Shown here: one piece after another, positions 1-6,307 of the stretch | Numbering within the stretch: position 1 is the stretch's first letter | Layout of the letters: each line of letters begins with the position of its first letter | Translations under genes and position numbers: made by a program | The notes under the pieces: generated by a model | Databases searched by the model: none | Told to the model about the DNA's origin: nothing | What the model saw: only the letters and a program-made list of their open reading frames with translations | Assembly (NCBI GenBank): GCA_040510815.1 | Contig: JBEVIH010000068.1 | Span: 1 to 16,209, forward strand | Direction: 5' to 3' | Length of the DNA stretch: 16,209 nt | From: VAZQ01 sp040510815 | GTDB lineage: Bacteria > Pseudomonadota > Alphaproteobacteria > Rhizobiales > Xanthobacteraceae

Positions 1-38
1 CGACCGCGTAACACGCGGCGAGGTGAGGGAGGAATGGC

Positions 39-1016
39 ATGCGTGGTCCGCGCCGACAATTTCTGCGTCTTGCGCTCGGTGCGGCGGCACTGCCGGCCGC
101 GTCGCAGCTTGCGCTGGCGCAATCCTATCCGGCGAAGCCGGTGCGCTTTCTCGTCGGCTTTCCGGCCGGCGGTCCGAACGACATCCTGGCGCGGCTGATG
201 GCCGAATGGCTGTCGCGGCAGCTCGGCCAACCCTTCGTCGTCGAAAACATGCCCGGCGCCTCCGGCAACATCGCGACCGAAGCGGTCGTGCGCGCGCCGC
301 CCGACGGCCATACGCTGCTGCTCGTCGGGCCGGCCAACGCCATCAGCGCGTCGCTCTACGACAATCTGCGCTTCGATTTCCTGCGCGACATCGCGCCGGT
401 CGCCGGCATCACCCGCGAGCCGCTGGTCATGGTGGTGCACCCGTCGGTGCCGGCCAGGACCGTGCCGGAGTTCATCGCCTATGCGAAGGCCAATCCGGGC
501 AAGGTCAAGATGGCGTCGACCGGCAACGGCAGCTCGCCACACGTGACCGGCGAGCTGTTCAAGATGATGACCGGTGTCGACGTGGTGGTCGTGCACTATG
601 CCGGCGGCGGCCCGGCGCTTAAGGCGATGATCGAGGGCCAGGCCGAGATGATGTTCGAGCCGATGTCGGCCGCGATCGAGCCGATCCGCAGCGGCAAGCT
701 GCGTCCGCTCGGGGTGACCACCGCGGCGCGCGCGCAGGCACTGCCGGAGGTCGCAACCGTGGGCGAGTCCGTGCCGGGCTACGAGGCCAGCGCGGTCACC
801 GGCATCGGCGTTCCGAGGAACACGCCGGCCGAGATCATCGGCCGGCTCAATCAGGCGATCAACGCGGCCTTCGCGGATCCCAAGATGAAGGCACGCCTGG
901 CCGACACCGGCGGCGCCGCGTTGCCGGGCTCGCCCGCCGACTTCGGCAAGCTGCTCGCCGAAGAGACCGAGAAATGGGCCAAGGTGATCAAGGCCTCCGG
1001 CACCAGGCAGAACTGA
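39..1016 (+). CDS. Bug/TctC-family tripartite tricarboxylate transporter solute-binding protein
   Basis: This 325-residue protein has the usual length of Bug (TctC) periplasmic receptors, which bind carboxylates and related small organic acids. The N-terminus is an export signal with a twin-arginine-like stretch (R5-R6-Q-F-L) and an Ala/Leu-rich core, with probable cleavage after LALA near residue 27. The family's ligand-loop signature FPAGG lies at residues 41-45, followed by D48 and A51-R52. The second-half sequences typical of Bug proteins (HYAGGGPALKAM, then GKLRPLGVTT) are also present. The ATG is supported by a GGGAGG Shine-Dalgarno a few bases upstream; an overlapping frame starting at 23 is a shadow. 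No TctA or TctB membrane gene is nearby, so it is an orphan receptor, as is common in this family. The ligand cannot be predicted. The upstream gene lies outside the window. Confidence 0.9.
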   Translation: MRGPRRQFLRLALGAAALPAASQLALAQSYPAKPVRFLVGFPAGGPNDILARLMAEWLSRQLGQPFVVENMPGASGNIATEAVVRAPPDGHTLLLVGPANAISASLYDNLRFDFLRDIAPVAGITREPLVMVVHPSVPARTVPEFIAYAKANPGKVKMASTGNGSSPHVTGELFKMMTGVDVVVVHYAGGGPALKAMIEGQAEMMFEPMSAAIEPIRSGKLRPLGVTTAARAQALPEVATVGESVPGYEASAVTGIGVPRNTPAEIIGRLNQAINAAFADPKMKARLADTGGAALPGSPADFGKLLAEETEKWAKVIKASGTRQN

Positions 1017-1335
1017 CGGCGGCATCAGCCGTAAGCGCCTTCGGCAGCCGGAGCGCCAGCCCGGGATTCGCGTTGAAAAGCCCTTTCTCTGCAACCGGGT
1101 GCGTCACATCGGCGGGCGCGGCGATGAAACGGTATCGCCGCTCGCGTGCGCGCAGTAGACTTTCTCCTTGACGGCCGGCCGGACGGCGGGAGGAGACGGT
1201 TCTCGGCCGAAGGCTGGGCCCAGGACCCGACTCTGTCGAGCTATCGGGGCATCATATCGACCGACGAATGCACAATAGGATGAGCGCAACGACAAAGGCG
1301 AGGCGCGCCGACGCATCGCCCGATGGGAGGAAGCC
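1017..1335. other. Intergenic stretch without a recognisable gene
   Basis: These 319 bases separate two same-strand solute-binding protein genes. I see no plausible reading frame with a ribosome binding site. The one structure seen is a perfect 8-bp inverted repeat (GCGGCGAT, 8-base loop, ATCGCCGC) at 1118-1141. It has no T run, so it is at best a factor-assisted terminator of the first gene. No convincing promoter hexamers were found for the downstream gene. Confidence 0.5.
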
Positions 1336-2604
1336 ATGATGACGACGTGTTGGAATGTCGTGCGTAAAGGCGCAGCAACGTTGTTGCTGGGTTCGCTTCT
1401 GCTCACGGGGGCGAATGCGCAGTCCGGCGATCCGATCAAGATCGGAGCCGGCCTCGCGCTCACCGGCGGCGGCGCGCCCGCCGGCAAGATGCTGCTCGCG
1501 GCGCTCGAGCTCTGGCGCGACGACATCAACGCGAAGGGCGGACTGCTCGGCCGGCAGGTGGCGGTCGTGGTCTACGACGACCAGAGCAATCCGAACAACG
1601 TGCCCGGCCTCTACACCAAGCTCATTTCGGTGGACAAAGTCGATCTGCTGGTCGGCCCGTACGGCACCAATTTCGTAGCGCCGGCGATGCCGGCGATCAT
1701 CCAGAACAACAAGATGACCATCAGCTACACCGCCATCGGCATCAATCGTCAGTACAATTACCCGAAATACTTCTCGATGGTTCCGGTCGGGCCGGCAGGC
1801 GTGAACGCCTTTTCCATCGGCTTCTTCGAGATGGCGGCGGCGCAAAAGCCGAAACCGGAGACGGTCGCGATCCTCGCCGCCGAAGCCGAGTTTGCCCAGA
1901 GCGCAGCCCAGGGCGCGCGCGAGGAGATCAAGAAGCAGGGCTTCAAGCTCATCTACGACCAGAGCTATCCGCCGAGCTTGACCGATTTCACCCCCGTGGT
2001 GCGCGCCTTGCGGGCCGCCAACGCCGATATCGTCTACGTCGGCGCCTATCCGCCCGACAACGTCGGCATCTTGCGCGCGGCCAATGAGGTCGGGCTCAAT
2101 CCGAAGATGTTCGGCGGCGCGATGATCGGCATGCTGATCACGCCGATCAAGGTCAACCTGGGCCCTGTGATCAACGGCCTCGTCATCTCCGAGGCCTTCG
2201 TACCCTCGCCGAAGCTGCAGTTCGCGGGCCTGGCCGATCTCATGAAGCGCTATCAGGCCGAGGCGCCGACGCTGAAGACCGATCCGATCGGCTATGCCTT
2301 CGTGCCGTTCGGCTACGCGGCCGGCCAGGTGCTCGCCCAGGCGGTGACCGCAACCAAGAGCCTCGATCATGACAAGCTCGCCGCCTACCTGCACAGCCAC
2401 ACGTTCCAGACCGTGGTCGGCGAGATCGGGTTCGGGAAGGACGGCGAATGGAGCAGCACGAGGCAGTTCCTGACCCAGTTCCAGAACGTCGAGCCGAACA
2501 ACCTCGATCAGTTCCGCGCCGGCTCCAAGCAGCCGGTCCTATGGCCGGCCGAATACAAGACCGGTGAGATGATCTATCCCTACGAGAACGCAAGGAAGAA
2601 ATAG
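1336..2604 (+). CDS. ABC transporter substrate-binding protein, branched-chain amino acid type (Peripla_BP_6)
   Basis: This 422-residue protein carries a Sec signal peptide (basic K11, hydrophobic 13-24, probable cleavage after the A-N-A near residue 28). A type I periplasmic-binding fold of the LivJ/Peripla_BP_6 family follows. Recognisable signatures are KIGAGLALTGGGAPAG, the lobe-1 segment DDINAKGGLLGRQV, VYDDQSNPN, then DLLVGPYGTN and the later DFTPVVRALRAANADIV. Family members bind branched-chain amino acids, amides, aromatic acids or other small organics; the ligand here is unknown. The start has a GGGAGG Shine-Dalgarno at 1325-1330; ATG 1339 is an equally close alternative. No LivH/M/F/G genes follow, so it is an orphan receptor here. 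The gene converges on the histidine kinase gene across about 80 bases. Confidence 0.9.
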   Translation: MMTTCWNVVRKGAATLLLGSLLLTGANAQSGDPIKIGAGLALTGGGAPAGKMLLAALELWRDDINAKGGLLGRQVAVVVYDDQSNPNNVPGLYTKLISVDKVDLLVGPYGTNFVAPAMPAIIQNNKMTISYTAIGINRQYNYPKYFSMVPVGPAGVNAFSIGFFEMAAAQKPKPETVAILAAEAEFAQSAAQGAREEIKKQGFKLIYDQSYPPSLTDFTPVVRALRAANADIVYVGAYPPDNVGILRAANEVGLNPKMFGGAMIGMLITPIKVNLGPVINGLVISEAFVPSPKLQFAGLADLMKRYQAEAPTLKTDPIGYAFVPFGYAAGQVLAQAVTATKSLDHDKLAAYLHSHTFQTVVGEIGFGKDGEWSSTRQFLTQFQNVEPNNLDQFRAGSKQPVLWPAEYKTGEMIYPYENARKK

Positions 2605-2617
2605 CCTCTTTGGCTAT
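2601..2617. terminator. Short hairpin at the 3' end of the substrate-binding protein gene
   Basis: ATAGCC and GGCTAT form a 6-bp inverted repeat around a 5-base loop. It overlaps the stop codon of the plus-strand gene and lies in the 81-base gap before the convergent kinase gene. There is no clear T run, so this is a weak terminator candidate. Confidence 0.25.
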
Positions 2618-2685
2618 CCTGGGCGCAGAGCAGCATTGAAGCCGGCTCGGTCGGAAGAATGGTCGGCTGACAAGCCGGGCGGTGC

Positions 2686-4293
2686 CTACGGCAGATCGGG
2701 CATCGCGCGCACGAGCCCGCCCGGCCACCGCTCGTGGGTGAGCGGAACCACCAGCCGCGTCTGCAGCCCCTCCGAGCCGAAGCTCTGCTCCACCTGGCCG
2801 TTGAGCTGGCGCTCGATCACCATGTTGATCAGGCGCGAGCCGAAGCCCGGCCGCCTTTGCTTCTTGGGCGCGGGTCCCTGGCTTTCCTTCCAGTCGAGCA
2901 TCAGGGTGAGTCCCTGCTGGGTGCGCGCCACCGACCACGTCAGGTCGACGCGGCCCGACGCCTGCGACAGGCTGCCGTGCTTGCCCGCATTGGTCAAAAG
3001 CTCGTGGATCGCCATGCTCAGGCCGAAGGTCGGGTCGGGCTCGAGAAAGACGTTCGGGCCGGCGAACGAGATGCGGTCGACGAACGGCGCCAGCAGGATA
3101 TTGAGCAGCTCGTTCAGCGAGGTCGATTTCCAGCCGCCCTCGGTGATGAGCCGATGCGCGTTGGCGAGCGCCAGCACGCGGGCCTCGTATTTGCTCACCA
3201 GTTCGCCGACGGTGCGGGAATTCTTGGCGGTCTGCGAGAACAGGGCGAGCAGCTGCGAGAACAGGTTTCCCGAGCGGTGGCGCAGCTCACGGATCATCAA
3301 CTCGTGGCGCTGGTCCAGTTGCCGGCGCTGGATCGCGCCCGCCACCACGTTGGCGACTCCGGCCAGGAACGAGACGTCGTAGTCGCTGAACTTCCGCCGC
3401 TTGGTGGTGTGCGCGCAAAGCACGCCGTAGGCGCGGCCGTCGCGTCCGGCGATCGGCGCGGCAATTCCGCTGACGATGCCTTGGTCCCGTAGCAACTGCG
3501 TGCCCGGGAACCGGGTCTCGGTCTCGAGGTCCTCCAGGACCACCGGGCGTCCCGCGGCGAGCGTATAGCCGGCATGCGACTCCCGCCCGGTCGAGACATG
3601 CGCGGCGCCGAGCATCTCGGCCGGCCATCCGACCCCGGCGCGCAGCAGCATTTCGGCGTCGCCCGGCACCAGTTCGAGGATCTTCACCAGCTCGGCGTCC
3701 AGGATGTCGGCGGCGGTGGCGACCACGTCGTTGAAGAATTTCTGCAGGTCGCTCTCGGCCAGGGCCCGCTCGCCGAGCCGTGCGACGGCCTCCTGCTGGC
3801 GCCCCCGCACGCGGACTTCGCGGTTGATCCGCAGGCGCTCGGTCACGTCCCGGCACACGCCGAGCACTTGTGCCGGCGTCCCGTCCTTGACCAGTAGGGT
3901 GGCGGATACTTCGAACCAGCGTTCCTCGCGCCCGGCCGGCGACGTCAGCCGGTACTCCAGGCGACAGGGCTCGCGGGTCCGCAAGGTTTGTTGAATCGCC
4001 GCCAGCACGCCCGGCTGATCCTGCGCGGCCAGGTTCTCGGCGCTGAACGAAAAGGTGCCGTCGAGGCTCTTCTCCGGCCGGCCATGCCAGCCCTCGAGAT
4101 TGGTCGACCAGGTCATCCGGCTGCTCGGGATGTCCCACGCCCAGACGCCGAGCTGGCCGGCTTCGAGCCCGGCGCAAAACAATTCCAGCCGGGCAACGGA
4201 AGACGCACGGTCGTCCTGGCCCAGCGAAGCGCCGGCCGTGTTCTCGGCTTTCTGCTGCTCCTGCGCTCCAGGCACGGCCGCATCCATGGACAT
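2686..4293 (-). CDS. HWE-family sensor histidine kinase with PAS and GAF domains; candidate PhyR-activating kinase
   Basis: This 535-residue protein has no signal peptide or membrane segment, so it is cytoplasmic. A PAS-like domain spans about residues 35-155, ending in the typical GVCRDVTER. A GAF domain spans about 170-322, followed by an HWE kinase core. The phosphoacceptor is H339 in ELRHRSGN, which satisfies the HRxxN pattern reported for kinases feeding the alphaproteobacterial general stress response. The N-box is H430-E431-L-L-T-N435, the WxE motif is W468-K-E470, and a glycine box GFGSR lies at 483-487. H430 and W468-x-E470 are the diagnostic HWE residues. I see no LOV cysteine motif in PAS and no obvious chromophore cysteine in GAF, so the signal is unknown. 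The ATG at 4293 has only a weak Shine-Dalgarno; M3 is an alternative. Its place about 2 kb from phyR makes PhyR the inferred partner, and no other response regulator is seen here. Confidence 0.9.
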   Translation of the reverse strand: MSMDAAVPGAQEQQKAENTAGASLGQDDRASSVARLELFCAGLEAGQLGVWAWDIPSSRMTWSTNLEGWHGRPEKSLDGTFSFSAENLAAQDQPGVLAAIQQTLRTREPCRLEYRLTSPAGREERWFEVSATLLVKDGTPAQVLGVCRDVTERLRINREVRVRGRQQEAVARLGERALAESDLQKFFNDVVATAADILDAELVKILELVPGDAEMLLRAGVGWPAEMLGAAHVSTGRESHAGYTLAAGRPVVLEDLETETRFPGTQLLRDQGIVSGIAAPIAGRDGRAYGVLCAHTTKRRKFSDYDVSFLAGVANVVAGAIQRRQLDQRHELMIRELRHRSGNLFSQLLALFSQTAKNSRTVGELVSKYEARVLALANAHRLITEGGWKSTSLNELLNILLAPFVDRISFAGPNVFLEPDPTFGLSMAIHELLTNAGKHGSLSQASGRVDLTWSVARTQQGLTLMLDWKESQGPAPKKQRRPGFGSRLINMVIERQLNGQVEQSFGSEGLQTRLVVPLTHERWPGGLVRAMPDLP

Positions 4294-4389
4294 GTTTCTA
4301 GTTGCTCTTGCGTCGGGCCGGCCCGGGTCTGGCCGAACGGCAAACCGACGGATGGACTCGCCGGCAGGACGGCGACTGGACCAGGGCGA

Positions 4390-4417
4390 ATTGTTCCTTG
4401 TGATCCGGTCTAGTCAA
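4390..4417 (-). promoter_or_regulatory. Candidate sigma-70-type promoter for the HWE kinase
   Basis: On the minus strand TTGACT (4417-4412) is followed after 16 bases by AACAAT (4395-4390). This matches the -35 consensus at 5 of 6 positions and the -10 at 4 of 6, keeping the key A and the final T. It would give a leader of about 90 bases before the kinase start. It is an eye match only. No EcfG-type site with correct spacing was found directly before the kinase. Confidence 0.3.
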
Positions 4418-4629
4418 GTTTCTCACCGGTTGCGGTACCCGGGTCACGCGCTCCGTCGCCGGCGATGCGGCGGCGGATCGACAGCCCAGGCATTCCTCTT
4501 GGTTGCTCCAGCGACGGCGCGGTTCGATACCGGCGAGGTGGATCAGGGTTGCGGCAGGAGCCGAGCGTTTGGGGCGAAGCGACGAACATGCCTGAGAACT
4601 ACAAGCGCGATGCCAATTCAAAGGTTCCC

Positions 4630-4647
4630 GGTGCGCGTGCGCGCACC
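4630..4647. repeat. Perfect GC-rich inverted repeat
   Basis: GGTGCGCG and CGCGCACC form an 8-bp palindrome with a 2-base centre (or a 7-bp stem with a 4-base loop). It sits 13 bases before a second strong hairpin at 4661-4689. No T run follows on either strand. Confidence 0.5.
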
Positions 4648-4660
4648 GCCAAAAGCATCC

Positions 4661-4689
4661 GGCCGCCGCACCATGTGGTGCCGGCGGCC
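4661..4689. repeat. Long GC-rich hairpin (13 bp with one bulge)
   Basis: GGCCGCCG (4661-4668) pairs with 4682-4689 and CACCA (4669-4673) pairs with 4676-4680. C4681 is bulged and TG forms the centre. It lies 48 bases downstream of the stop of the minus-strand gene 4737-5060, so it could end that transcript, but no U tract follows. A structured RNA element is an alternative. Confidence 0.5.
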
Positions 4690-4736
4690 CCGGTCAGATA
4701 GCCGTTCTTGATCAGGCTGCCGGCGGCGCCGGCGAT

Positions 4737-5060
4737 CTACGACACGCAGCGCCCGGGGACCTGCGACAACGGGGACTGCGCGATCGCGCTGACGATCGAC
4801 TCGCAGCCGTCGAGCAGCTCCTGCCTGGCGGCGGGCGCGCGCGGGGCCAGCAGCTCGTGCGGCCCGTTCACGGCGTTCTTGCGGGCCTTTTCAGGCACGA
4901 GCGGCAGGCGGTCGCCCTTCAGCGTCCGATCGACCATCTGCTGGACCTGCTTGGGCGCCGGCGAAGCCGTGGTGGCCGACACTTCGAGCCCGATGACGAA
5001 AAAGCCAAGCGCGACAAGGGCGCCTAAGCCACTGATAACATATTGAGAATTACGCCGCAT
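4737..5060 (-). CDS. Small secreted or membrane-anchored hypothetical protein
   Basis: This 107-residue protein starts with a basic N-terminus (R2, R3) and one hydrophobic helix at about residues 8-28. This is either a signal anchor or a signal peptide with possible cleavage near residues 30-33. The rest is a polar periplasmic-type region with two cysteines (C86 in DGCES, C105 in GRCVS) that could form a disulfide. The motif KGDRLPLVPEKAR lies at about 48-60. It resembles small uncharacterised secreted proteins of Hyphomicrobiales, but I recognise no named domain. The start has a GGGAG Shine-Dalgarno 9 bases upstream. A weak EcfG-type promoter (GGAAC-N17-TGTT) lies about 100 bases upstream, so it may belong to the general stress regulon (inference). 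Confidence 0.75.
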   Translation of the reverse strand: MRRNSQYVISGLGALVALGFFVIGLEVSATTASPAPKQVQQMVDRTLKGDRLPLVPEKARKNAVNGPHELLAPRAPAARQELLDGCESIVSAIAQSPLSQVPGRCVS

Positions 5061-5160
5061 GGGTTATTGCTCCCACGATCCCTGTACTCATTAGTCGCGT
5101 TAAGGGTTGGTTAGGTTCATCCGCCGGCAGACATTTTCGGGAGGACTTCCACGGCGCACC

Positions 5161-5186
5161 AACACCCACACCGGGTGACCGGTTCC
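5161..5186 (-). promoter_or_regulatory. Weak candidate EcfG promoter for the small secreted protein gene
   Basis: On the minus strand GGAAC (5186-5182) is separated by 17 bases from TGTT (5164-5161). The EcfG consensus is GGAAC-N16/17-CGTT, so one -10 base differs. The predicted leader is about 95 bases. It is weaker than the other sites in this window but correctly oriented. Confidence 0.3.
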
Positions 5187-5335
5187 GAGCCCGGTTGCGG
5201 GAGCGGGAAAGGGAGCCGGGCGGCCGCGAGCGCAGCCGTTGCCGACCCGGCGCAGGTGCCGGCCGATGTCGCAGGCGGCGCCCGTTTCGGTCGCCAGCCG
5301 CGAATTCGGTTCCTTCAGTTTTCCGCTGAAACGCG

Positions 5336-5360
5336 GGAACGAACGCGACAGCGTCGCGTT
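5336..5360 (+). promoter_or_regulatory. EcfG-type promoter driving the candidate small RNA
   Basis: GGAAC (5336-5340), 16 bases, then CGTT (5357-5360) is an exact match to the alphaproteobacterial EcfG consensus. Transcription should start near 5367. The next plus-strand gene, csbD, begins 164 bases further on. It is separated from this promoter by a strong intrinsic terminator (5413-5452) and by a second EcfG-type promoter (5470-5494), so this promoter probably serves its own short transcript. Confidence 0.75.
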
Positions 5361-5366
5361 GTTATG

Positions 5367-5452
5367 GCAACCGGCCGCCCATTCCCCCTCCCCGTGCTCG
5401 GCCGGTAAATCTCGGACGTAGTCGGCGACAGTCGGCTACGTCCGTGTTTTTT
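5367..5452 (+). ncRNA. Candidate general-stress-response small RNA with a C-rich loop
   Basis: The unit is bounded by an exact EcfG promoter (5336-5360) and an intrinsic terminator. The predicted RNA is about 86 nt; its start is inferred from promoter spacing. Stem-loop 1 is ACCGGCCG (5370-5377) with CGGCCGGT (5399-5406), a perfect 8-bp stem. Its 21-base loop exposes CCCCCTCCCC (5384-5393). An unpaired AAATCT linker follows, then the terminator hairpin and six T. No start codon with a ribosome binding site gives a plausible peptide. A C-rich loop can pair with G-rich Shine-Dalgarno sequences. Caulobacter GsrN is a published example of a stress-sigma-controlled RNA with a cytosine-rich 5' loop; relation to it is inferred from design only. 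The alternative is an attenuated leader of csbD. Confidence 0.5.
5413..5452 (+). terminator. Strong intrinsic terminator upstream of csbD
   Basis: CGGACGTAG (5413-5421) pairs perfectly with CTACGTCCG (5436-5444). The loop can add four more pairs, two of them G-U, leaving a 6-base loop. TG and six T (5447-5452) follow. There is no T run in the other orientation, so it acts on plus-strand transcripts. No coding gene lies just upstream, which is why an RNA gene is proposed. Confidence 0.8.
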
Positions 5453-5469
5453 GGGGCACCCGGAACGCC

Positions 5470-5494
5470 GGAACCTTTGGTACCGCGTCGGGTT
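5470..5494 (+). promoter_or_regulatory. EcfG-type promoter of csbD
   Basis: GGAAC (5470-5474), 16 bases, then GGTT (5491-5494). The -10 differs from CGTT only in its first base. The predicted start near 5500 gives a leader of about 30 bases before the csbD ATG. It lies downstream of the 5413-5452 terminator, so csbD has its own stress promoter. Confidence 0.6.
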
Positions 5495-5530
5495 CTCACA
5501 CCATCTCAAACACACAAAAAGGAGCGAGTG

Positions 5531-5731
5531 ATGAATTGGGATCGCGTTGAAGGAAACTGGAAGGAGTTCAAAGGCAAGGTTCAGCAGAAGTGGGGCAAGC
5601 TCACCAACGACGACCTCGACGTGATCGAGGGCAAGCGCCAGGAGCTCGCCGGCCGTCTCCAGCAGCGCTATGGCGTTGCGAAGGACGAGGCCGAGCGCGA
5701 GATCGACAGCTGGCTCAAGACCACGCACTAA
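5531..5731 (+). CDS. csbD: CsbD-family stress-response protein
   Basis: This 66-residue protein matches the CsbD family over its whole length. It opens with MNWDRVEGNWKEFKGKVQQ, then KWGKLTNDDLDVIEGKRQEL, and ends with EREIDSWLK. CsbD proteins are small, highly charged, probably helical, and induced by general stress in many bacteria; their molecular role is not established. In-frame codons upstream would extend it, but the ATG at 5531 has a GGAGCGA Shine-Dalgarno and fits the family's N-terminus. A GGAAC-N16-GGTT promoter ends 36 bases upstream, in line with EcfG control. The DUF883-like gene follows 136 bases later on the same strand. Confidence 0.92.
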   Translation: MNWDRVEGNWKEFKGKVQQKWGKLTNDDLDVIEGKRQELAGRLQQRYGVAKDEAEREIDSWLKTTH

Positions 5732-5781
5732 CGCGCCGTGCGCCGGCGGCCGGCGCAAGCCGGCCCTGGCGCTGATCCGAA

Positions 5782-5815
5782 CGAGGGACGCGCCGCACAC
5801 TCCGGCGCTCCCTCG
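5782..5815. repeat. Hairpin between csbD and the DUF883-like gene
   Basis: CGAGGGA (5782-5788) pairs with TCCCTCG (5809-5815), and GCGCC (5790-5794) pairs with GGCGC (5804-5808), with one bulged C and a 9-base loop. It lacks a T run. It may partly terminate csbD transcription or stabilise the csbD 3' end. Confidence 0.4.
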
Positions 5816-5867
5816 TCCTCCCGACTAACAAACGAGAAGGGTCCGGCGAATCTCCAGGAGGCCAGCG

Positions 5868-6242
5868 ATGTTTTCACAGTCAGGATATTCCCGCGCGATG
5901 TCGGCGGACCTTGCGGAAATCGAGCGTCGCTTGCGCGCCCTCGAGAAGCGGCTCGAACGTGCGGGCAGCCGCACCGCTAGCGGTGCGGTGCAGGCGGCCG
6001 ACCGCACGGGCGATGCCATCGCCTCGGCGTTGAGCGACATGAGCGATCGCTTTTGGGACGGAAGCCGCTCGGTCGGCGGCGGTGCGCTCAAGCTGGGCAA
6101 CGAAGCGGCCAAAGAAGCGGCGAAACTGGGCAATGACGCCTTGCAACGCCTCGCCGACGAGGTGGAGCGCCGCCCGCTCACGACGCTGGCGATCGCCGCC
6201 GGCGTGGGGCTCATCGTCGGCCTGGCCGCCCACCGTCATTGA
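5868..6242 (+). CDS. DUF883/ElaB-like membrane-anchored protein
   Basis: This 124-residue protein has an N-terminal amphipathic, charged, probably coiled-coil segment (about residues 12-35). An Ala-rich helical middle follows, then a C-terminal hydrophobic anchor (about 103-121) preceded by VERRPLTTLAI. The tail pattern 'RRPL...AAGVGLIVG...R' is typical of DUF883/ElaB/YqjD-type proteins, which tether to the inner membrane by the C-terminus and are often stress or stationary-phase induced. Assignment to that group rests on this architecture. The ATG has a GGAGG Shine-Dalgarno; M11 is a weaker alternative. No separate EcfG site was found before it, so it may be co-transcribed with csbD. It converges on phyR across a perfect terminator hairpin. 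Confidence 0.75.
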   Translation: MFSQSGYSRAMSADLAEIERRLRALEKRLERAGSRTASGAVQAADRTGDAIASALSDMSDRFWDGSRSVGGGALKLGNEAAKEAAKLGNDALQRLADEVERRPLTTLAIAAGVGLIVGLAAHRH

Positions 6243-6253
6243 CGAGCCCGAAA

Positions 6254-6300
6254 GGAAAGCGGCGGTAGCACGGACAAAGACCGTGCTACCGCCGCTTTCC
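6254..6300. terminator. Bidirectional terminator between the DUF883-like gene and phyR
   Basis: A perfect 20-bp inverted repeat (6254-6273 with 6281-6300) surrounds a 7-base loop. It lies in the 65-base gap between two convergent genes. The outer bases GGAAA/TTTCC give short T-rich ends in both directions. Its position and stability support a shared terminator. Confidence 0.75.
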
Positions 6301-6307
6301 GTCGTCG

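Larger units (their letters stand above)
4294..4736. other. Gene-free stretch between the kinase and the small secreted protein gene
   Basis: No convincing gene lies in these 443 bases. They contain a candidate housekeeping promoter for the kinase (4390-4417, minus) and two adjacent strong hairpins (4630-4647 and 4661-4689). Open frames here lack ribosome binding sites and recognisable protein character. Confidence 0.5.

Noticed and set aside
1252..2400. Long minus-strand open frame opposite the substrate-binding protein gene
   Set aside because: It is an antisense shadow of a clear gene, with Arg/Asp/His-rich low-complexity composition and no family resemblance.
39..2604. Reading the first two genes as part of a complete TTT or ABC transporter operon
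   Set aside because: No TctA/TctB, permease or ATPase gene is present, and the two receptors belong to unrelated transporter classes.
4604..4628. GGAAC-N16-CGCT on the minus strand upstream of the kinase
   Set aside because: The -10 deviates at a core position, the site is more than 300 bases from the kinase start, and it overlaps the hairpin region.
4520..4660. tRNA-like fragments (GGTTCGATACC and GGTTCCCGG)
   Set aside because: No acceptor stem, anticodon arm or correct T-arm spacing could be assembled around them on either strand.
4590..4701. Possible 37-residue reading frame starting at an ATG
   Set aside because: It has no good Shine-Dalgarno, its sequence runs through two strong hairpins, and it resembles no known protein.
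5061..5335. Possible small gene between the secreted protein gene and the candidate RNA
   Set aside because: Open frames here have no ribosome binding site and are Arg/Ala-rich shadows. Only a weak minus-strand promoter could be supported.
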